Source: 2-02-FULL-55-14 sp964581115 (GTDB taxonomy: Bacteria; Bacteroidota; Ignavibacteria; UBA10030). From it: DNA of 61,435 nucleotides. Below, piece after piece: positions 9,564 to 17,770 of this stretch. The DNA lies in assembly GCA_964581115.1 (NCBI GenBank), contig CAZOMY010000018.1, forward strand, positions 1 to 61,435. The letters are read 5' to 3'. How positions within the stretch are numbered: position 1 is the first letter of the stretch; each line of letters starts with the position of its first letter. The position numbers and the translations under genes were made by a program. The notes under the pieces are model-generated. The model was given only the letters and a program-made list of their open reading frames with translations. It had not been told where the DNA came from and did not search any database.

Positions 9564-11446
9564 GCAGCATCCGAGCCATAGGTCTGTCGCTTGCCCTGTG
9601 CCTTGCGGCCAACGCGCAGCCGTGGGAAAGCGGGCCAGGCCCGATCAACAGGCTCGATACGCTGCCGGGAGTACACCTTCGCTTCGAACGCATGCTCAAT
9701 ACGTTCTCATGGAGCGGAGGCGCTGTCGTGGACATCCAAGACGGTCCTTGGGCGTTCCGGGCAGACCAGCGACTCGCCGCCCGACTGATCCGGGCCGGGC
9801 GATCGTTGCGTCAAGAGGAATGGCGGGGCCGCATCGACCTCGACCGAGCGTTCACGGAATCGTGGGGGGGGGTGGTTCAACAACGATCGTCGAGCGTTGC
9901 CGGTCCTTCGGGCGCGGACTTGGGCGAGGTTTCGCAGCATCAGTTGCTCGGCGGCATTCGGTTCGGCTCACCGACACACTCCCGGCTCGTCGGTCTGGTC
10001 GGATTTGAATGGAACCGCCAGTTGGGTCGCAACGACGCAGGACCCTCTGGAGGCGTGGAAGGGGAATTGCCCGGGGTTGTGTGGGAGGAGATCCTGATGC
10101 AGGGGCGGGGCAGATGGTCGGCGTCCGACCTCGGAGATCGTCAGCCGGCCGACGCTGCGGTCGAGCTTTCGTTGCTGCGTCCATTCTCCGAAGGATCGTC
10201 CTATGCGCTGACGGCTTCGTATGAGGCTCAGCGTCGTGACCTACCGGCCGTTGGGAGCGGGCTGACCGGCGCAGTCGAAGCCGGAGCCGGGGCGTTGCTC
10301 CGACGCGAGGAAAGGTCCGCAGGCGTTCACCAATCGCTGACCTGGTCGGTCGATCCCACGCTTCGGGGATCGCTGAACGCCCGTTGGTCCGATCGCCGTA
10401 TCGAGAGGCGGTTCTCGGTCGACGACGGACCGGTGCCGACAGGGATCCATCGGTCGGAGCTGTCCGCCAGCGGACGGCTGACATGGACGCCCGGCGCTTC
10501 GTGGTGGAATGATGTCTCGCTGGGATTCGCGCAGGGCGAGGAGCAGCACGAAGTGTTGATGACCGAAGGGATCGATGCGGCATCGCTCGACGAGCCGTGG
10601 CGCCAGGCCCGGCGCCGCAACCACCAGACACAGCGTCTCGATCTGGCTGTACGAAGCGGCATCCGCTTGACGGGCTCGACGGACCTGACCGTTTCGGCCT
10701 CATCAAACATCCTCCGTTACGACACGCCCGACAGCCTCAACACGGACGATCGCGACGAACTACTGCTGACAGCCACCGTGGAGATCACCCACCGGTTCGG
10801 CCCCCGCCTGGCCCTCCACATGGCCGCCGACGGTGCCTTCGATCACCTCGTATTCCTCAGCCGATTCCAAAGTGCCAATAATGTGATCGTCCGCACACTT
10901 CGCTTTGCGCCGGCCGTGGTCTGGGGATCGTATGGCGGTCCTGTGAACGTCATGCGGGCCGAGGTTGCCGCGTCATACTCCGCCTTTGATTTCGAAGATC
11001 AGGTCGGAGGTATCCAGAGCTATTCATACCGACAAGCGATGTGGGGCGACTCGCTCGTGCTGCCGGTCGGACGTTCCATTCAGTTGGAATTCACTGGATC
11101 TCTGCGTTTATTTGAACGCGGCCTTTTTCGCTGGAGCGATTTTCGGGAGAGGCCGGAGCGGTCCTTTGTCGAGCTGGCTCTCTGGCCGCGCATCAGAGTG
11201 GTCCGGTGGTCGTCGGGGTCGGTCGCCGTGGGATTCCGCTCGTTCCGCCAGGAACGAACGGCCATTCGCGACGGCGTGAGGGTCTTCGACGGGGTCATCG
11301 GCTCCTCAGGCCCGACGGTCGACCTCTCGTTCGGGTGGCCATCGGCCCGCTTGTCGCTGGCCGGCTGGCGTGAGACGCAGGTGGCCGACGGTCGCACGCT
11401 TGCGACGATCTCCAACGTGATGTTACAGGTTCGAACCCCTTTGTAA
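9560..11446 (+). CDS. probable outer-membrane beta-barrel protein, function unknown
   Basis: A 628-residue protein with a signal peptide (GLSLALCLAANAQ, cleavage near residue 20). The rest is rich in aromatic and alternating polar/hydrophobic segments with Arg, Trp and Ser (for example GSLNARWSDRRIERRF, RHGD-like turns, LTVSASSNI), the usual look of a large outer-membrane barrel with about 20 or more strands. I do not recognise a family. It starts at GTG overlapping the nucleoside hydrolase stop by four bases, so it is made from the same mRNA. A role as outer-membrane channel for the products or substrates of its operon is only a guess from position. Confidence 0.65.
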   Translation: MSSIRAIGLSLALCLAANAQPWESGPGPINRLDTLPGVHLRFERMLNTFSWSGGAVVDIQDGPWAFRADQRLAARLIRAGRSLRQEEWRGRIDLDRAFTESWGGVVQQRSSSVAGPSGADLGEVSQHQLLGGIRFGSPTHSRLVGLVGFEWNRQLGRNDAGPSGGVEGELPGVVWEEILMQGRGRWSASDLGDRQPADAAVELSLLRPFSEGSSYALTASYEAQRRDLPAVGSGLTGAVEAGAGALLRREERSAGVHQSLTWSVDPTLRGSLNARWSDRRIERRFSVDDGPVPTGIHRSELSASGRLTWTPGASWWNDVSLGFAQGEEQHEVLMTEGIDAASLDEPWRQARRRNHQTQRLDLAVRSGIRLTGSTDLTVSASSNILRYDTPDSLNTDDRDELLLTATVEITHRFGPRLALHMAADGAFDHLVFLSRFQSANNVIVRTLRFAPAVVWGSYGGPVNVMRAEVAASYSAFDFEDQVGGIQSYSYRQAMWGDSLVLPVGRSIQLEFTGSLRLFERGLFRWSDFRERPERSFVELALWPRIRVVRWSSGSVAVGFRSFRQERTAIRDGVRVFDGVIGSSGPTVDLSFGWPSARLSLAGWRETQVADGRTLATISNVMLQVRTPL

Positions 11447-11457
11447 GGTGACGATCC

Positions 11458-11916
11458 ATGGCGTCGGCTTCAGGTCGCGCGCGGCATGTCGGACCGCAAC
11501 GGTGTCGGTTCGAGCTTGTTCTCGCGAGCGCACCGCGTGAGATCCAGAAGGTCGAGAAGTTCCTGACGAAGGCGAATGAGACCATCGGCCTCGACGACGG
11601 GACGATGTACCGCGTCCTCGTGGCCGCTACAGAGGCGGTCAATAACGCCATTCTGCACGGAAACAGGTCCGACCCCTCCAAGGAGGTGCGGCTCTGCCTT
11701 CAGGCGACCAGACGCCTGCTGACGATCCGCGTCGATGACGAGGGACCGGGATTCGACCCCGCCTCGCTCCCGAATCCGCTTGAAGAGGAGAATCTTCTGA
11801 AAGAACATGGCCGGGGGGTCTTTCTCATCCGGTCGCTTATGGACGACCTGAAGTTTCTGCGTTTGCAGAGGGGCTCGGCGATCATCATGAAAGTGAGACT
11901 CGACAGGCTGCGCTAG
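11458..11916 (+). CDS. RsbW-like anti-sigma factor (HATPase serine kinase)
   Basis: A 152-residue GHKL-fold protein of the RsbW/SpoIIAB type. The N box is ATEAVNNAILHGN, the G1 box DEGPGFDP, and the G2 region HGRGVFLIRSLMDDL, all in the usual order in a single compact domain. Such proteins bind an alternative sigma factor and phosphorylate an anti-anti-sigma partner. No partner is visible in the window, so it may sit apart from its regulon. It starts 11 bases after the barrel gene, probably in the same transcript. Confidence 0.85.
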   Translation: MASASGRARHVGPQRCRFELVLASAPREIQKVEKFLTKANETIGLDDGTMYRVLVAATEAVNNAILHGNRSDPSKEVRLCLQATRRLLTIRVDDEGPGFDPASLPNPLEEENLLKEHGRGVFLIRSLMDDLKFLRLQRGSAIIMKVRLDRLR

Positions 11917-11921
11917 CAGGT

Positions 11922-12072
11922 AGCGGAAAAGAGATTGCCGCCAAGACGCCAAGAAATCGACGTTCCTATCCTCGCCAAGTTCGTGGAGGAGAGACATTGA
12001 TTTCCATTCATTTTCCCCCAACCAGCTTAGCGTTCTTGGCGGACTTGGCGGTTCACGTTTCTGCCTTCCGCT
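11922..12072. repeat. intergenic inverted element with 9-bp CGCCAAGNN units (copy A)
   Basis: Left arm about 11922-11955 (AGCGGAAAAGAG then two 9-base units CCGCCAAGA and CGCCAAGAA). Right arm 12033-12072 is its imperfect reverse complement, with two 9-base units of TTCTTGGCG/GACTTGGCG type and ending CTTCCGCT. The interior has an AT-rich patch. Five related sites occur in the window, all intergenic. It could fold into a long hairpin downstream of the anti-sigma gene. Confidence 0.7.
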
Positions 12073-12117
12073 GACTCTTGAGCACCCTGCGAGTGCCGGA
12101 TCAGGGTTAAGAACAAC

Positions 12118-12149
12118 AAAAGGGGCCTCCCGAACGGGAAGCCCCTTTT
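12118..12149 (-). terminator. Rho-independent terminator of the FadL gene
   Basis: AAAAGGGGC (12118-12126) pairs with GCCCCTTTT (12141-12149); an inner TCCC/GGGA stem and GAAC loop complete it. On the minus strand the stem is followed by a T-rich tail. It sits 20 bases past the fadL stop and, being A/T-flanked on both sides, may also stop transcripts from the plus strand. Confidence 0.85.
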
Positions 12150-12169
12150 CATTCAGAAGCGTCAACAGA

Positions 12170-13435
12170 TCAGAACGCGTAGCTCACGTTGGCCGCGAAC
12201 AAATTGGCGCCGCTGGTGTAGAGGCCGTTGAAGACGGCAGAGCCCCCGTATCGTCCCGTCGACAGGATCATCATGTAGGCGACATCGATGGTGATCTGCT
12301 CGTTCACTTTGTATCCCGCGCCGAGAGTCACATCGGTCTTCGTCCAGTCGGGAAGCCGGGGTTCCATCTTCTCCGTCGGCTGAGGTGTGATGTCGTAGAC
12401 CAGACCGCCGCGGACCATCCACTTCTCATTCACCTCATACTCCACACCGAACCGGTACAGCATGCCGTCGTCCCAGTTCTGGACCGCCGGGGCGGGGCTG
12501 GTCTGGAGTACGCCGAGTCCAGGGGCCGGCGGACCGTTGGCGATCTTCACTTCAAGCTTCTCGTAGGCGCTCCAGCCGACATATTGGAAGTCGAAAGCGG
12601 CGACCAGCTTTGGCATGACCTGATACGACACACCGACCTGGAGGTTGGACGGCATTGGAAGCTTTGCACTCCCGTCGCCGCCGGGGAAGAACGTCTGGAG
12701 GGCTGCCATGCCGGTGAACTTTGCAGTGCCTTTGAACTCAACGTCCGCCAAGGTCCGGTAGGACGCACCGACCGAGAGCTTCTCGTTGAACTTGTAGAGA
12801 ACGCCGAGGTTGATGCTGACCGCGGTGCTGGCGTCGGCCTCGAGGCTTGCCGTGCCGTCCGTTGCGGAAGGCGTTAGAGGCGCCAGAGAAGAATAGGTCG
12901 GAACGCGATATGAGAGATCCACGCTGCCAAACACGAGACTGATCCCGCCGCCCACCGACAGCTGGTCGTTGATCTTGTAGGCAACGGTCGGGTTGACGTA
13001 GATCACCTGCATATCCGACTTCACGGCAAGACGTCGTCCAACCCAGTTGGGGTCCCAGTCCGTGCCCAATCCGAACGGGGCGAAGACACCCAATCCGACG
13101 AACAGCTTCTCGTTGATCTGGTACGAGCCGTACAGATTCGGCGGGAAGAAGGTCTGGCTGTTCATCTCCGTCACGGTCGTCGCGGCACCAGGGCCCTGGA
13201 ACTTAGAAGAGGGCATGATCAGCGTGCCGCCGACCATGACGTTGATCCCCTTCATGTTCGTCAGCCCTGCGGCATTGCTGTACATCGCAGACAGGTCGAG
13301 CGCTCGAGACGCCCACGCGCCGCCAAATCCCATCGCCCGTGCGCCATGCTCGTTGATCTGCCAGCCCCCGCCGTAGAGTGCCGACGCCACCACGACGACG
13401 GCGATCAATACCGACAGGCTACGTGAGAATTTCAT
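12170..13435 (-). CDS. FadL/TodX/OmpP1-family outer-membrane transporter
   Basis: A 421-residue outer-membrane protein with a signal peptide (about 1-21) followed by the FadL hatch signature: GWQINEHGARAMGFGGAWAS and then SNAAGLT (the NPA-like region). The body has alternating barrel strands (YQINEKLFVGLGVFAPFG, YKINDQLSVGGGISLVFG, YKVNEQITIDVAYMM) and ends in an aromatic residue (VSYAF), the usual barrel-insertion signal. FadL-family barrels take up fatty acids or hydrophobic compounds. It is monocistronic, with a strong AGGGAGG ribosome binding site, a good upstream promoter, a long structured leader and its own terminator. Confidence 0.9.
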   Translation of the reverse strand: MKFSRSLSVLIAVVVVASALYGGGWQINEHGARAMGFGGAWASRALDLSAMYSNAAGLTNMKGINVMVGGTLIMPSSKFQGPGAATTVTEMNSQTFFPPNLYGSYQINEKLFVGLGVFAPFGLGTDWDPNWVGRRLAVKSDMQVIYVNPTVAYKINDQLSVGGGISLVFGSVDLSYRVPTYSSLAPLTPSATDGTASLEADASTAVSINLGVLYKFNEKLSVGASYRTLADVEFKGTAKFTGMAALQTFFPGGDGSAKLPMPSNLQVGVSYQVMPKLVAAFDFQYVGWSAYEKLEVKIANGPPAPGLGVLQTSPAPAVQNWDDGMLYRFGVEYEVNEKWMVRGGLVYDITPQPTEKMEPRLPDWTKTDVTLGAGYKVNEQITIDVAYMMILSTGRYGGSAVFNGLYTSGANLFAANVSYAF

Positions 13436-13451
13436 AGAACCTCCCTATGTG

Positions 13452-13494
13452 GTTGAACCAGTGAGTGGCGAGTTGCGCTCGCCGGTGCTTCAAC
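13452..13494 (-). promoter_or_regulatory. stem-loop in the fadL leader
   Basis: Outer stem GTTGAA (13452-13457) with TTCAAC (13489-13494); inner stem GGCGAG (13467-13472) with CTCGCC (13478-13483), loop TTGCG. It lies a few bases upstream of the fadL ribosome binding site and could stabilise the mRNA or control translation. No known riboswitch pattern is recognised. Confidence 0.4.
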
Positions 13495-13638
13495 TTCGTA
13501 CAAAGACCCTGCTCGTTCGACCGATCGTTGAGGGTTAGCGGACTGTGCCGTCCTGAATTCCAATGCGTTGGAACCATCATGTTCTGTACCGTGGTCGCTG
13601 GCGCGGCAGGATTACGCAATTGTTACCAGAACGGGAAG

Positions 13639-13667
13639 AATCTACCTGACAAGCGGCGCAATGTCAA
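13639..13667 (-). promoter_or_regulatory. fadL promoter
   Basis: On the minus strand TTGACA (13667-13662), a 17-bp spacer, then TAGATT (13644-13639). This is a near-consensus sigma70-type promoter. The start would be near 13632, giving a leader of about 197 bases. Confidence 0.65.
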
Positions 13668-13765
13668 TGTTCTTCGTTCTTGTTCCTGCAAACGCTCCAA
13701 ATACTGAGAAAATCAATAGTTGAGGCAAGACCGAGCGTCGTTGTTCCCTTTCGGGGGACTTCAAC

Positions 13766-13797
13766 AAAAAGGCCCGCTCGGCAATGCCGGCGGGCCG
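13766..13797 (-). terminator. Rho-independent terminator of mdh
   Basis: GGCCCGC (13771-13777) with GCGGGCC (13790-13796) and an inner CGGC/GCCG stem around AAT; on the minus strand the hairpin is followed by TTTTTGTTGA. It lies about 30 bases past the mdh stop. Confidence 0.9.
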
Positions 13798-13824
13798 TTC
13801 GGGTGGATCGGTGAATGCTCGAGA

Positions 13825-14751
13825 TCAAATCGACAGCTTCGCCATGTTGGCCTTGACATCGGCCGCCGACTTGTTCAGCGCCGCCTGCTCGTCGGGGGTT
13901 AGCTTGATCTGCACGATCTCCTCCATACCTCCGCGGCCGATCTTGATGGGCACGCCGGCAACCACGTCGGATAAGCCGTACTCGCCCTGCAGCCACACGG
14001 CGCACGGAAGGATGCGCTTCTTGTCCTTCACGATCGCTTCCACCATCTGCACGACGGATGAAGAGGGAGCGTAGTAGGCACTGCCCGTCTTCAAGAAATT
14101 GACGATCTCAATGCCGCCATTTGCGGTGCGCTTCACCAAACGGTCGATCGTTGCCTGGTCCATCAGGTCTGGGAGCGGAATTCCGGCGACCGTCGAATAC
14201 CGCGGCAACGGCACCATCGAGTCGCCGTGCCCGCCGAGCACAAAGGCCGAGACATCCTCGACCGACACTTTGAGTTCCATGGCGATGAAGGCTCGGAACC
14301 GCGCGCTGTCGAGAACGCCCGCCATCCCGATGACGCGCTTCCGGTCGAAGCCGCTGACCTTTTTCGCAACGTAGGTCATCACGTCGAGCGGGTTGGAGAC
14401 GACAAGAATGATCGAGTTGGGAGAATGTTTCACGGCCTGCTCAACACACGACTTGACGATGCCGGCGTTCGTGTTCTGCAGGTCATCGCGGCTCATGCCT
14501 GGCTTGCGGGCAATCCCGGCCGTCACGACGATGACGTCGGAGCCGGCGGTTGCCTCGTAGGTATTCGAGCCCGTCACCATTGTGTCGAAACCTTCGACGG
14601 GGGCGGACTCATACATGTCCAGACCCTTGCCCTGGGGCATGCCTTCGACTACGTCGACCAACACCACCTCATTCGCCAGCTCCTTCTCTGCAATGCGCTG
14701 GGCGGCCGTCGCACCGACGTTGCCCGCGCCGATCACGGTGATCTTGCTCAT
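13825..14751 (-). CDS. mdh: malate dehydrogenase
   Basis: A 308-residue NAD-dependent malate dehydrogenase of the LDH-like tetrameric type. The NAD motif IGAGNVGAT is at 7-15. RKPGMSRDDL carries the substrate-binding Arg pattern of malate rather than lactate enzymes. VSNPLDVMTYVA and the catalytic GGHGDSMVPLPRYSTV follow, with the active His in the latter. The start at 14751 is preceded by AGAGGAG; an upstream in-frame ATG at 14796 adds 15 unrelated residues. It oxidises malate to oxaloacetate in the TCA cycle. It is monocistronic, ended by a strong hairpin. Confidence 0.95.
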   Translation of the reverse strand: MSKITVIGAGNVGATAAQRIAEKELANEVVLVDVVEGMPQGKGLDMYESAPVEGFDTMVTGSNTYEATAGSDVIVVTAGIARKPGMSRDDLQNTNAGIVKSCVEQAVKHSPNSIILVVSNPLDVMTYVAKKVSGFDRKRVIGMAGVLDSARFRAFIAMELKVSVEDVSAFVLGGHGDSMVPLPRYSTVAGIPLPDLMDQATIDRLVKRTANGGIEIVNFLKTGSAYYAPSSSVVQMVEAIVKDKKRILPCAVWLQGEYGLSDVVAGVPIKIGRGGMEEIVQIKLTPDEQAALNKSAADVKANMAKLSI

Positions 14752-14804
14752 ACGGAGACTCCTCTTATGGATAGTACAGGAAGACGGTGACACCATGCAT
14801 CTAC

Positions 14805-14909
14805 CACAAAGAACACAAAGAACACAAAGAACACAAAGGACGCAAAGGGAATAGGCAATGACGACCTATTCAGCTTTGCGTCCTTGGCGTGCTTAGCGTG
14901 CTTGGCGCT
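14805..14909. repeat. 9-bp tandem repeat in inverted arms (copy B)
   Basis: Five head-to-tail 9-base units, CACAAAGAA-like, at 14805-14849, the last two drifting to CACAAAGGA and CGCAAAGGG. An opposite-orientation arm at 14874-14909 holds four units such as CTTTGCGTC, CTTGGCGTG, CTTAGCGTG. It occupies the gap between mdh and the L27 terminator. Same family as copies A, C, D, E and F. Confidence 0.8.
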
Positions 14910-14944
14910 TGAAAACGCGACATCATGTGTTTCTCTTGGAGAAC

Positions 14945-14973
14945 AAAAAAAGCCCCGCGCGAGGCACGGGGCT
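14945..14973 (-). terminator. Rho-independent terminator of rplU-rpmA
   Basis: AGCCCCG (14951-14957) pairs with CGGGGCT (14967-14973) around a nine-base loop; on the minus strand it is followed by seven T. It lies 16 bases past the rpmA stop. Confidence 0.85.
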
Positions 14974-14988
14974 GGACGAGAACTGTTT

Positions 14989-15246
14989 TCAGGCGGCTGG
15001 AAGCACGCTCACGCGCTGCTTGACCTTGCCGATCCGCTCGAAGCGGACCACTCCGTCGACAAGGGCAAAGAGCGTATCATCGCTCCCGATGCCCACGTTC
15101 GTTCCCGGATGCATCTTGGTCCCACGCTGCCGGACCAGGATATTCCCAGCGCGGACCGCCTGTCCGCCGAATTTCTTGACGCCAAGACGTTGGGCGTTGC
15201 TGTCCCGGCCGTTTTTGGTGCTTCCTGCGCCTTTTTTGTGTGCCAT
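14989..15246 (-). CDS. rpmA: 50S ribosomal protein L27
   Basis: An 85-residue L27. It begins MAHKKGAGSTKNGRDSNAQR, the highly conserved N-terminal tail that reaches the peptidyl transferase centre, and contains GVKKFGGQAV and ILVRQRGTKMHPG. It has no cleavable N-terminal extension of the Firmicutes kind. It lies 14 bases after rplU in the standard rplU-rpmA pair and is closed by its own terminator. Confidence 0.98.
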   Translation of the reverse strand: MAHKKGAGSTKNGRDSNAQRLGVKKFGGQAVRAGNILVRQRGTKMHPGTNVGIGSDDTLFALVDGVVRFERIGKVKQRVSVLPAA

Positions 15247-15260
15247 GACATGTCCCTCGT

Positions 15261-15569
15261 TTACGCGACCTTGACGATCTCGACCTGGGTGTACTGTTGA
15301 CGATGGCCGCGAAGGACCTTGTAGCCCTTCCGCTTCTTCTTCTTGAACACCGTCACCTTCTCATCCTTGGCGTGCTTGAGTACTTTGGCTTCCACGAACG
15401 AACCCGACAGATAAGGGGAGCCGACCGTGGTCTTGGCCTCGTCGCTCTTCAGCAGGACCTTGTCGAACTTGACCGTCGCGCCGACATTCGACCGCAGCAG
15501 CGGGACCATGACCTTCTGGTCCTTCGACACTTTCACTTGCGACCCGGCGATCTCTACAATAGCGTACAT
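15261..15569 (-). CDS. rplU: 50S ribosomal protein L21
   Basis: A 102-residue L21, the family length. It begins MYAIVEIAGSQVKV and ends with the conserved KKKRKGYKVLRGHRQQYTQ segment that binds 23S rRNA. A longer in-frame reading exists upstream, but it runs back into the P-type ATPase region without a Met near the family start, so 15569 is chosen. A near-consensus promoter sits about 32 bases upstream. I see no L21-leader-like structure in the roughly 25-base leader. Confidence 0.97.
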   Translation of the reverse strand: MYAIVEIAGSQVKVSKDQKVMVPLLRSNVGATVKFDKVLLKSDEAKTTVGSPYLSGSFVEAKVLKHAKDEKVTVFKKKKRKGYKVLRGHRQQYTQVEIVKVA

Positions 15570-15600
15570 GCGTGATCCCAGCGAATGATGGTAGGCATAC

Positions 15601-15629
15601 AAAATAGCCAATTCGGGCTCAAAAGTCAA
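15601..15629 (-). promoter_or_regulatory. rplU-rpmA promoter
   Basis: On the minus strand TTGACT (15629-15624), a 17-bp spacer, TATTTT (15606-15601). The -35 box overlaps the stop codon of the upstream P-type ATPase gene. Predicted start near 15594. Confidence 0.7.
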
Positions 15630-17770
15630 CGCAAGATCGGCTCGGAATGTTCGGCCGGTTCTCTTCGGCCGAATCTGAGAAGCCGGAGCGAATTCAGCAG
15701 AACGAGCAGCGTCACGCCGTCGTCTGCGAGAACCGCCCACCAGAGACTCGTTTGGCCTGCGGCCCCGAGCAGCAGAAAGGCCCCCTTCGCCCCCAGCGCC
15801 AGGATCATGTTGAACAGAATGACGGACCGGACCGATCTCGCCAAACGAAGCGTCGACGGCAACATGGAGAACCGGTTTTGCATCAGCACGACGTCCGCTG
15901 CATCGATGGCGGCCTCCGAGCCCGATCCGCCCATGGCGATCCCCACATCGGCCGTCGCAAGGGCCGGCGCATCATTGAGCCCGTCTCCGACCATCGCCAC
16001 CGGACCGTACTCGCGCCGTAGTTGCTGGACGACGGTCGCCTTTGCTTCGGGCAGGACGCCGGCATGTACGCGCCGGATCCCCACCTCGCGCGCAAGCCTT
16101 TGTGCCGCCTGCTCATGGTCGCCGCTGATGAGCACAACGGGAGCTCCGGTGATCGACCCAATCTCAGCGACCGTGCTGGCGCTCTCGCGGCGCGCGACAT
16201 CCTTAAGTCCGACGATGCCTAGCGCCCGAGATCCGTCCGAAAGGACCAGCACGGTCTCGCCCCGCGACTCCAGTTCGCTGATCTCTTGCTCGAGGTCCGT
16301 TGAGCAAAGGCCCGATTCCTCGATCAAAACGTGATTGCCCAAGACGTAAGGTCTACCGTCGACCTGCGCGCGAAGGCCCTTGCCCGGGACCGCCGTGAAG
16401 TCGCGAACTTCGCTTTCCTCAGGGAACACGCCGAGGCGTGCGGCATACCGCAAGAGCGCGTCGGCCAGCGGGTGCTCCGAACGCGCCTCAAGGATCGCCG
16501 TGATCCTGAGGAGCTCCTCCACCGAGACCCCATTCATCGGCCTTACGGTAACGACCTCGTGCCGCCCGTGCGTCAGTGTGCCGGTCTTGTCGACCGCAAC
16601 GACGGAAACGCGCGCCAGGGCTTCAAGCGCCGAACCGCTGCGGATCAGAACGCCTGCGCGTGATCCGGCCGTCAGTGCGCTGACCACGGCCATCGGTGTC
16701 GAAAGCAGGAACGCGCACGGGCAAGAGATCACCAGCATGGTCAGCGCCCGGTAGAACCAATCGGCGAACGGCTCGTCGAACACCAACGGCGGTACGATGG
16801 CCATCAGGAGCGCAGCCGCGAAGACCCCCGGAACATAGAACTTCGCGATGCGCTCCGTCCGCGATTGGACCTCGCCCTTCCGGTCGCGGGCGGTCTGCAC
16901 GTGTTCCGCAATGCGATGCAGCAGCGTATCTTCGCTCGCCGACGACACCAAGACCTCGAGCGACCCACGACCGTTGAGGGATCCGGCGTAGATCATGTCG
17001 CCGGCCTCCTTGAAGACCGGCATGGATTCACCCGTCACCGCCGACTGGTTGACCGAAGAGATTCCCCCGGTCACCCGTCCGTCGAGCGGAATGCGGTCAC
17101 CAGGAAGAATGATGATCGTGTCGCCGGCCTGCACGTCCGACGCAGGCACCCGTCGGCGGCCGTCGGCGGTCTTGATCGTCGCAGTCGCGGGGGCCAGAGA
17201 GAGCAATCCTGCGATCGCCCGGCGTGTGCGGTCGATGCTGAGCGACTCGAGCAGAAGCGAGAGGGAATAGAGGACCAGTACGGCGGCCCCTTCGGCATGA
17301 TCTCCGAGCGCCACGGCGCCGATGGCAGCCGCCGACATCAAGACGTTGACGTTCAGCTGTCGCCTGGCCAGCGCGCGAATGGCCCTCACCACGATCTCCC
17401 AGCCGCCGCCGGCGATCGACACCAGATAGAGCGCCGAGGCTGCGACGGGCTGCGCGAGCCAGTGTTCAACGACGGCTCCGGCGATGAGTAACAGGGTGGA
17501 GGCCGACACGAGGATGATGCGCCGCGTCGGCGTGTCGTCGTGAGTGGAGTGCGACCCTGCGGCCATCCGTCCTGTCATCCCCGCCTTGCGAATGGCGACG
17601 ACCAGCACGGCAGGCTCAACCGCGTGATCGACCTTCACCGTCTTGCGCGACAGGTCAAACTGCAAGCGCCGCACGCCGGGGATCTTCGCGAGCGCATCAC
17701 GGATCTTCTGCTCCTCCACGGCGCAGCACAGTTCTTCGACCTGTACAGTGGTGCTACGCTCGGCGCTCAT
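15626..17770 (-). CDS. zntA: zinc/cadmium-exporting P1B-type ATPase
   Basis: A 714-residue heavy-metal P-type ATPase. The N-terminal HMA-like domain (about 8-68) carries CCAVEE (Cys15, Cys16, Glu19, Glu20) in place of the usual CxxC, a variant seen in Zn/Cd pumps such as plant HMA2/HMA4. The transmembrane metal site is Cys350-Pro-Cys352; the phosphorylated Asp394 is in DKTGTLT; the nucleotide domain has the HP motif (EHPLADALL) and GDGLNDAPAL. It pumps Zn, Cd or Pb out of the cytoplasm. It overlaps the ArsR/SmtB gene by four bases (ATGA) and shares its operator. The gene symbol follows function; cadA would be equally apt. Confidence 0.9.
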   Translation of the reverse strand: MSAERSTTVQVEELCCAVEEQKIRDALAKIPGVRRLQFDLSRKTVKVDHAVEPAVLVVAIRKAGMTGRMAAGSHSTHDDTPTRRIILVSASTLLLIAGAVVEHWLAQPVAASALYLVSIAGGGWEIVVRAIRALARRQLNVNVLMSAAAIGAVALGDHAEGAAVLVLYSLSLLLESLSIDRTRRAIAGLLSLAPATATIKTADGRRRVPASDVQAGDTIIILPGDRIPLDGRVTGGISSVNQSAVTGESMPVFKEAGDMIYAGSLNGRGSLEVLVSSASEDTLLHRIAEHVQTARDRKGEVQSRTERIAKFYVPGVFAAALLMAIVPPLVFDEPFADWFYRALTMLVISCPCAFLLSTPMAVVSALTAGSRAGVLIRSGSALEALARVSVVAVDKTGTLTHGRHEVVTVRPMNGVSVEELLRITAILEARSEHPLADALLRYAARLGVFPEESEVRDFTAVPGKGLRAQVDGRPYVLGNHVLIEESGLCSTDLEQEISELESRGETVLVLSDGSRALGIVGLKDVARRESASTVAEIGSITGAPVVLISGDHEQAAQRLAREVGIRRVHAGVLPEAKATVVQQLRREYGPVAMVGDGLNDAPALATADVGIAMGGSGSEAAIDAADVVLMQNRFSMLPSTLRLARSVRSVILFNMILALGAKGAFLLLGAAGQTSLWWAVLADDGVTLLVLLNSLRLLRFGRREPAEHSEPILR

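Larger units (their letters stand above)
13436..13824 (-). promoter_or_regulatory. intergenic control region between fadL and mdh
   Basis: A 389-base gap holding the mdh terminator (13766-13797), the fadL promoter (13639-13667), a roughly 197-base fadL leader with a two-stage hairpin, and the AGGGAGG ribosome binding site. No additional gene is evident. Confidence 0.7.

Noticed and set aside
14752..14804. promoter for mdh
   Set aside because: A TACTAT -10 is present, but no acceptable -35 box lies 15-19 bases upstream.
14805..14909. possible CRISPR array
   Set aside because: Units are only 9 bases without spacers, diverge between copies and form inverted arms; no cas genes are present.
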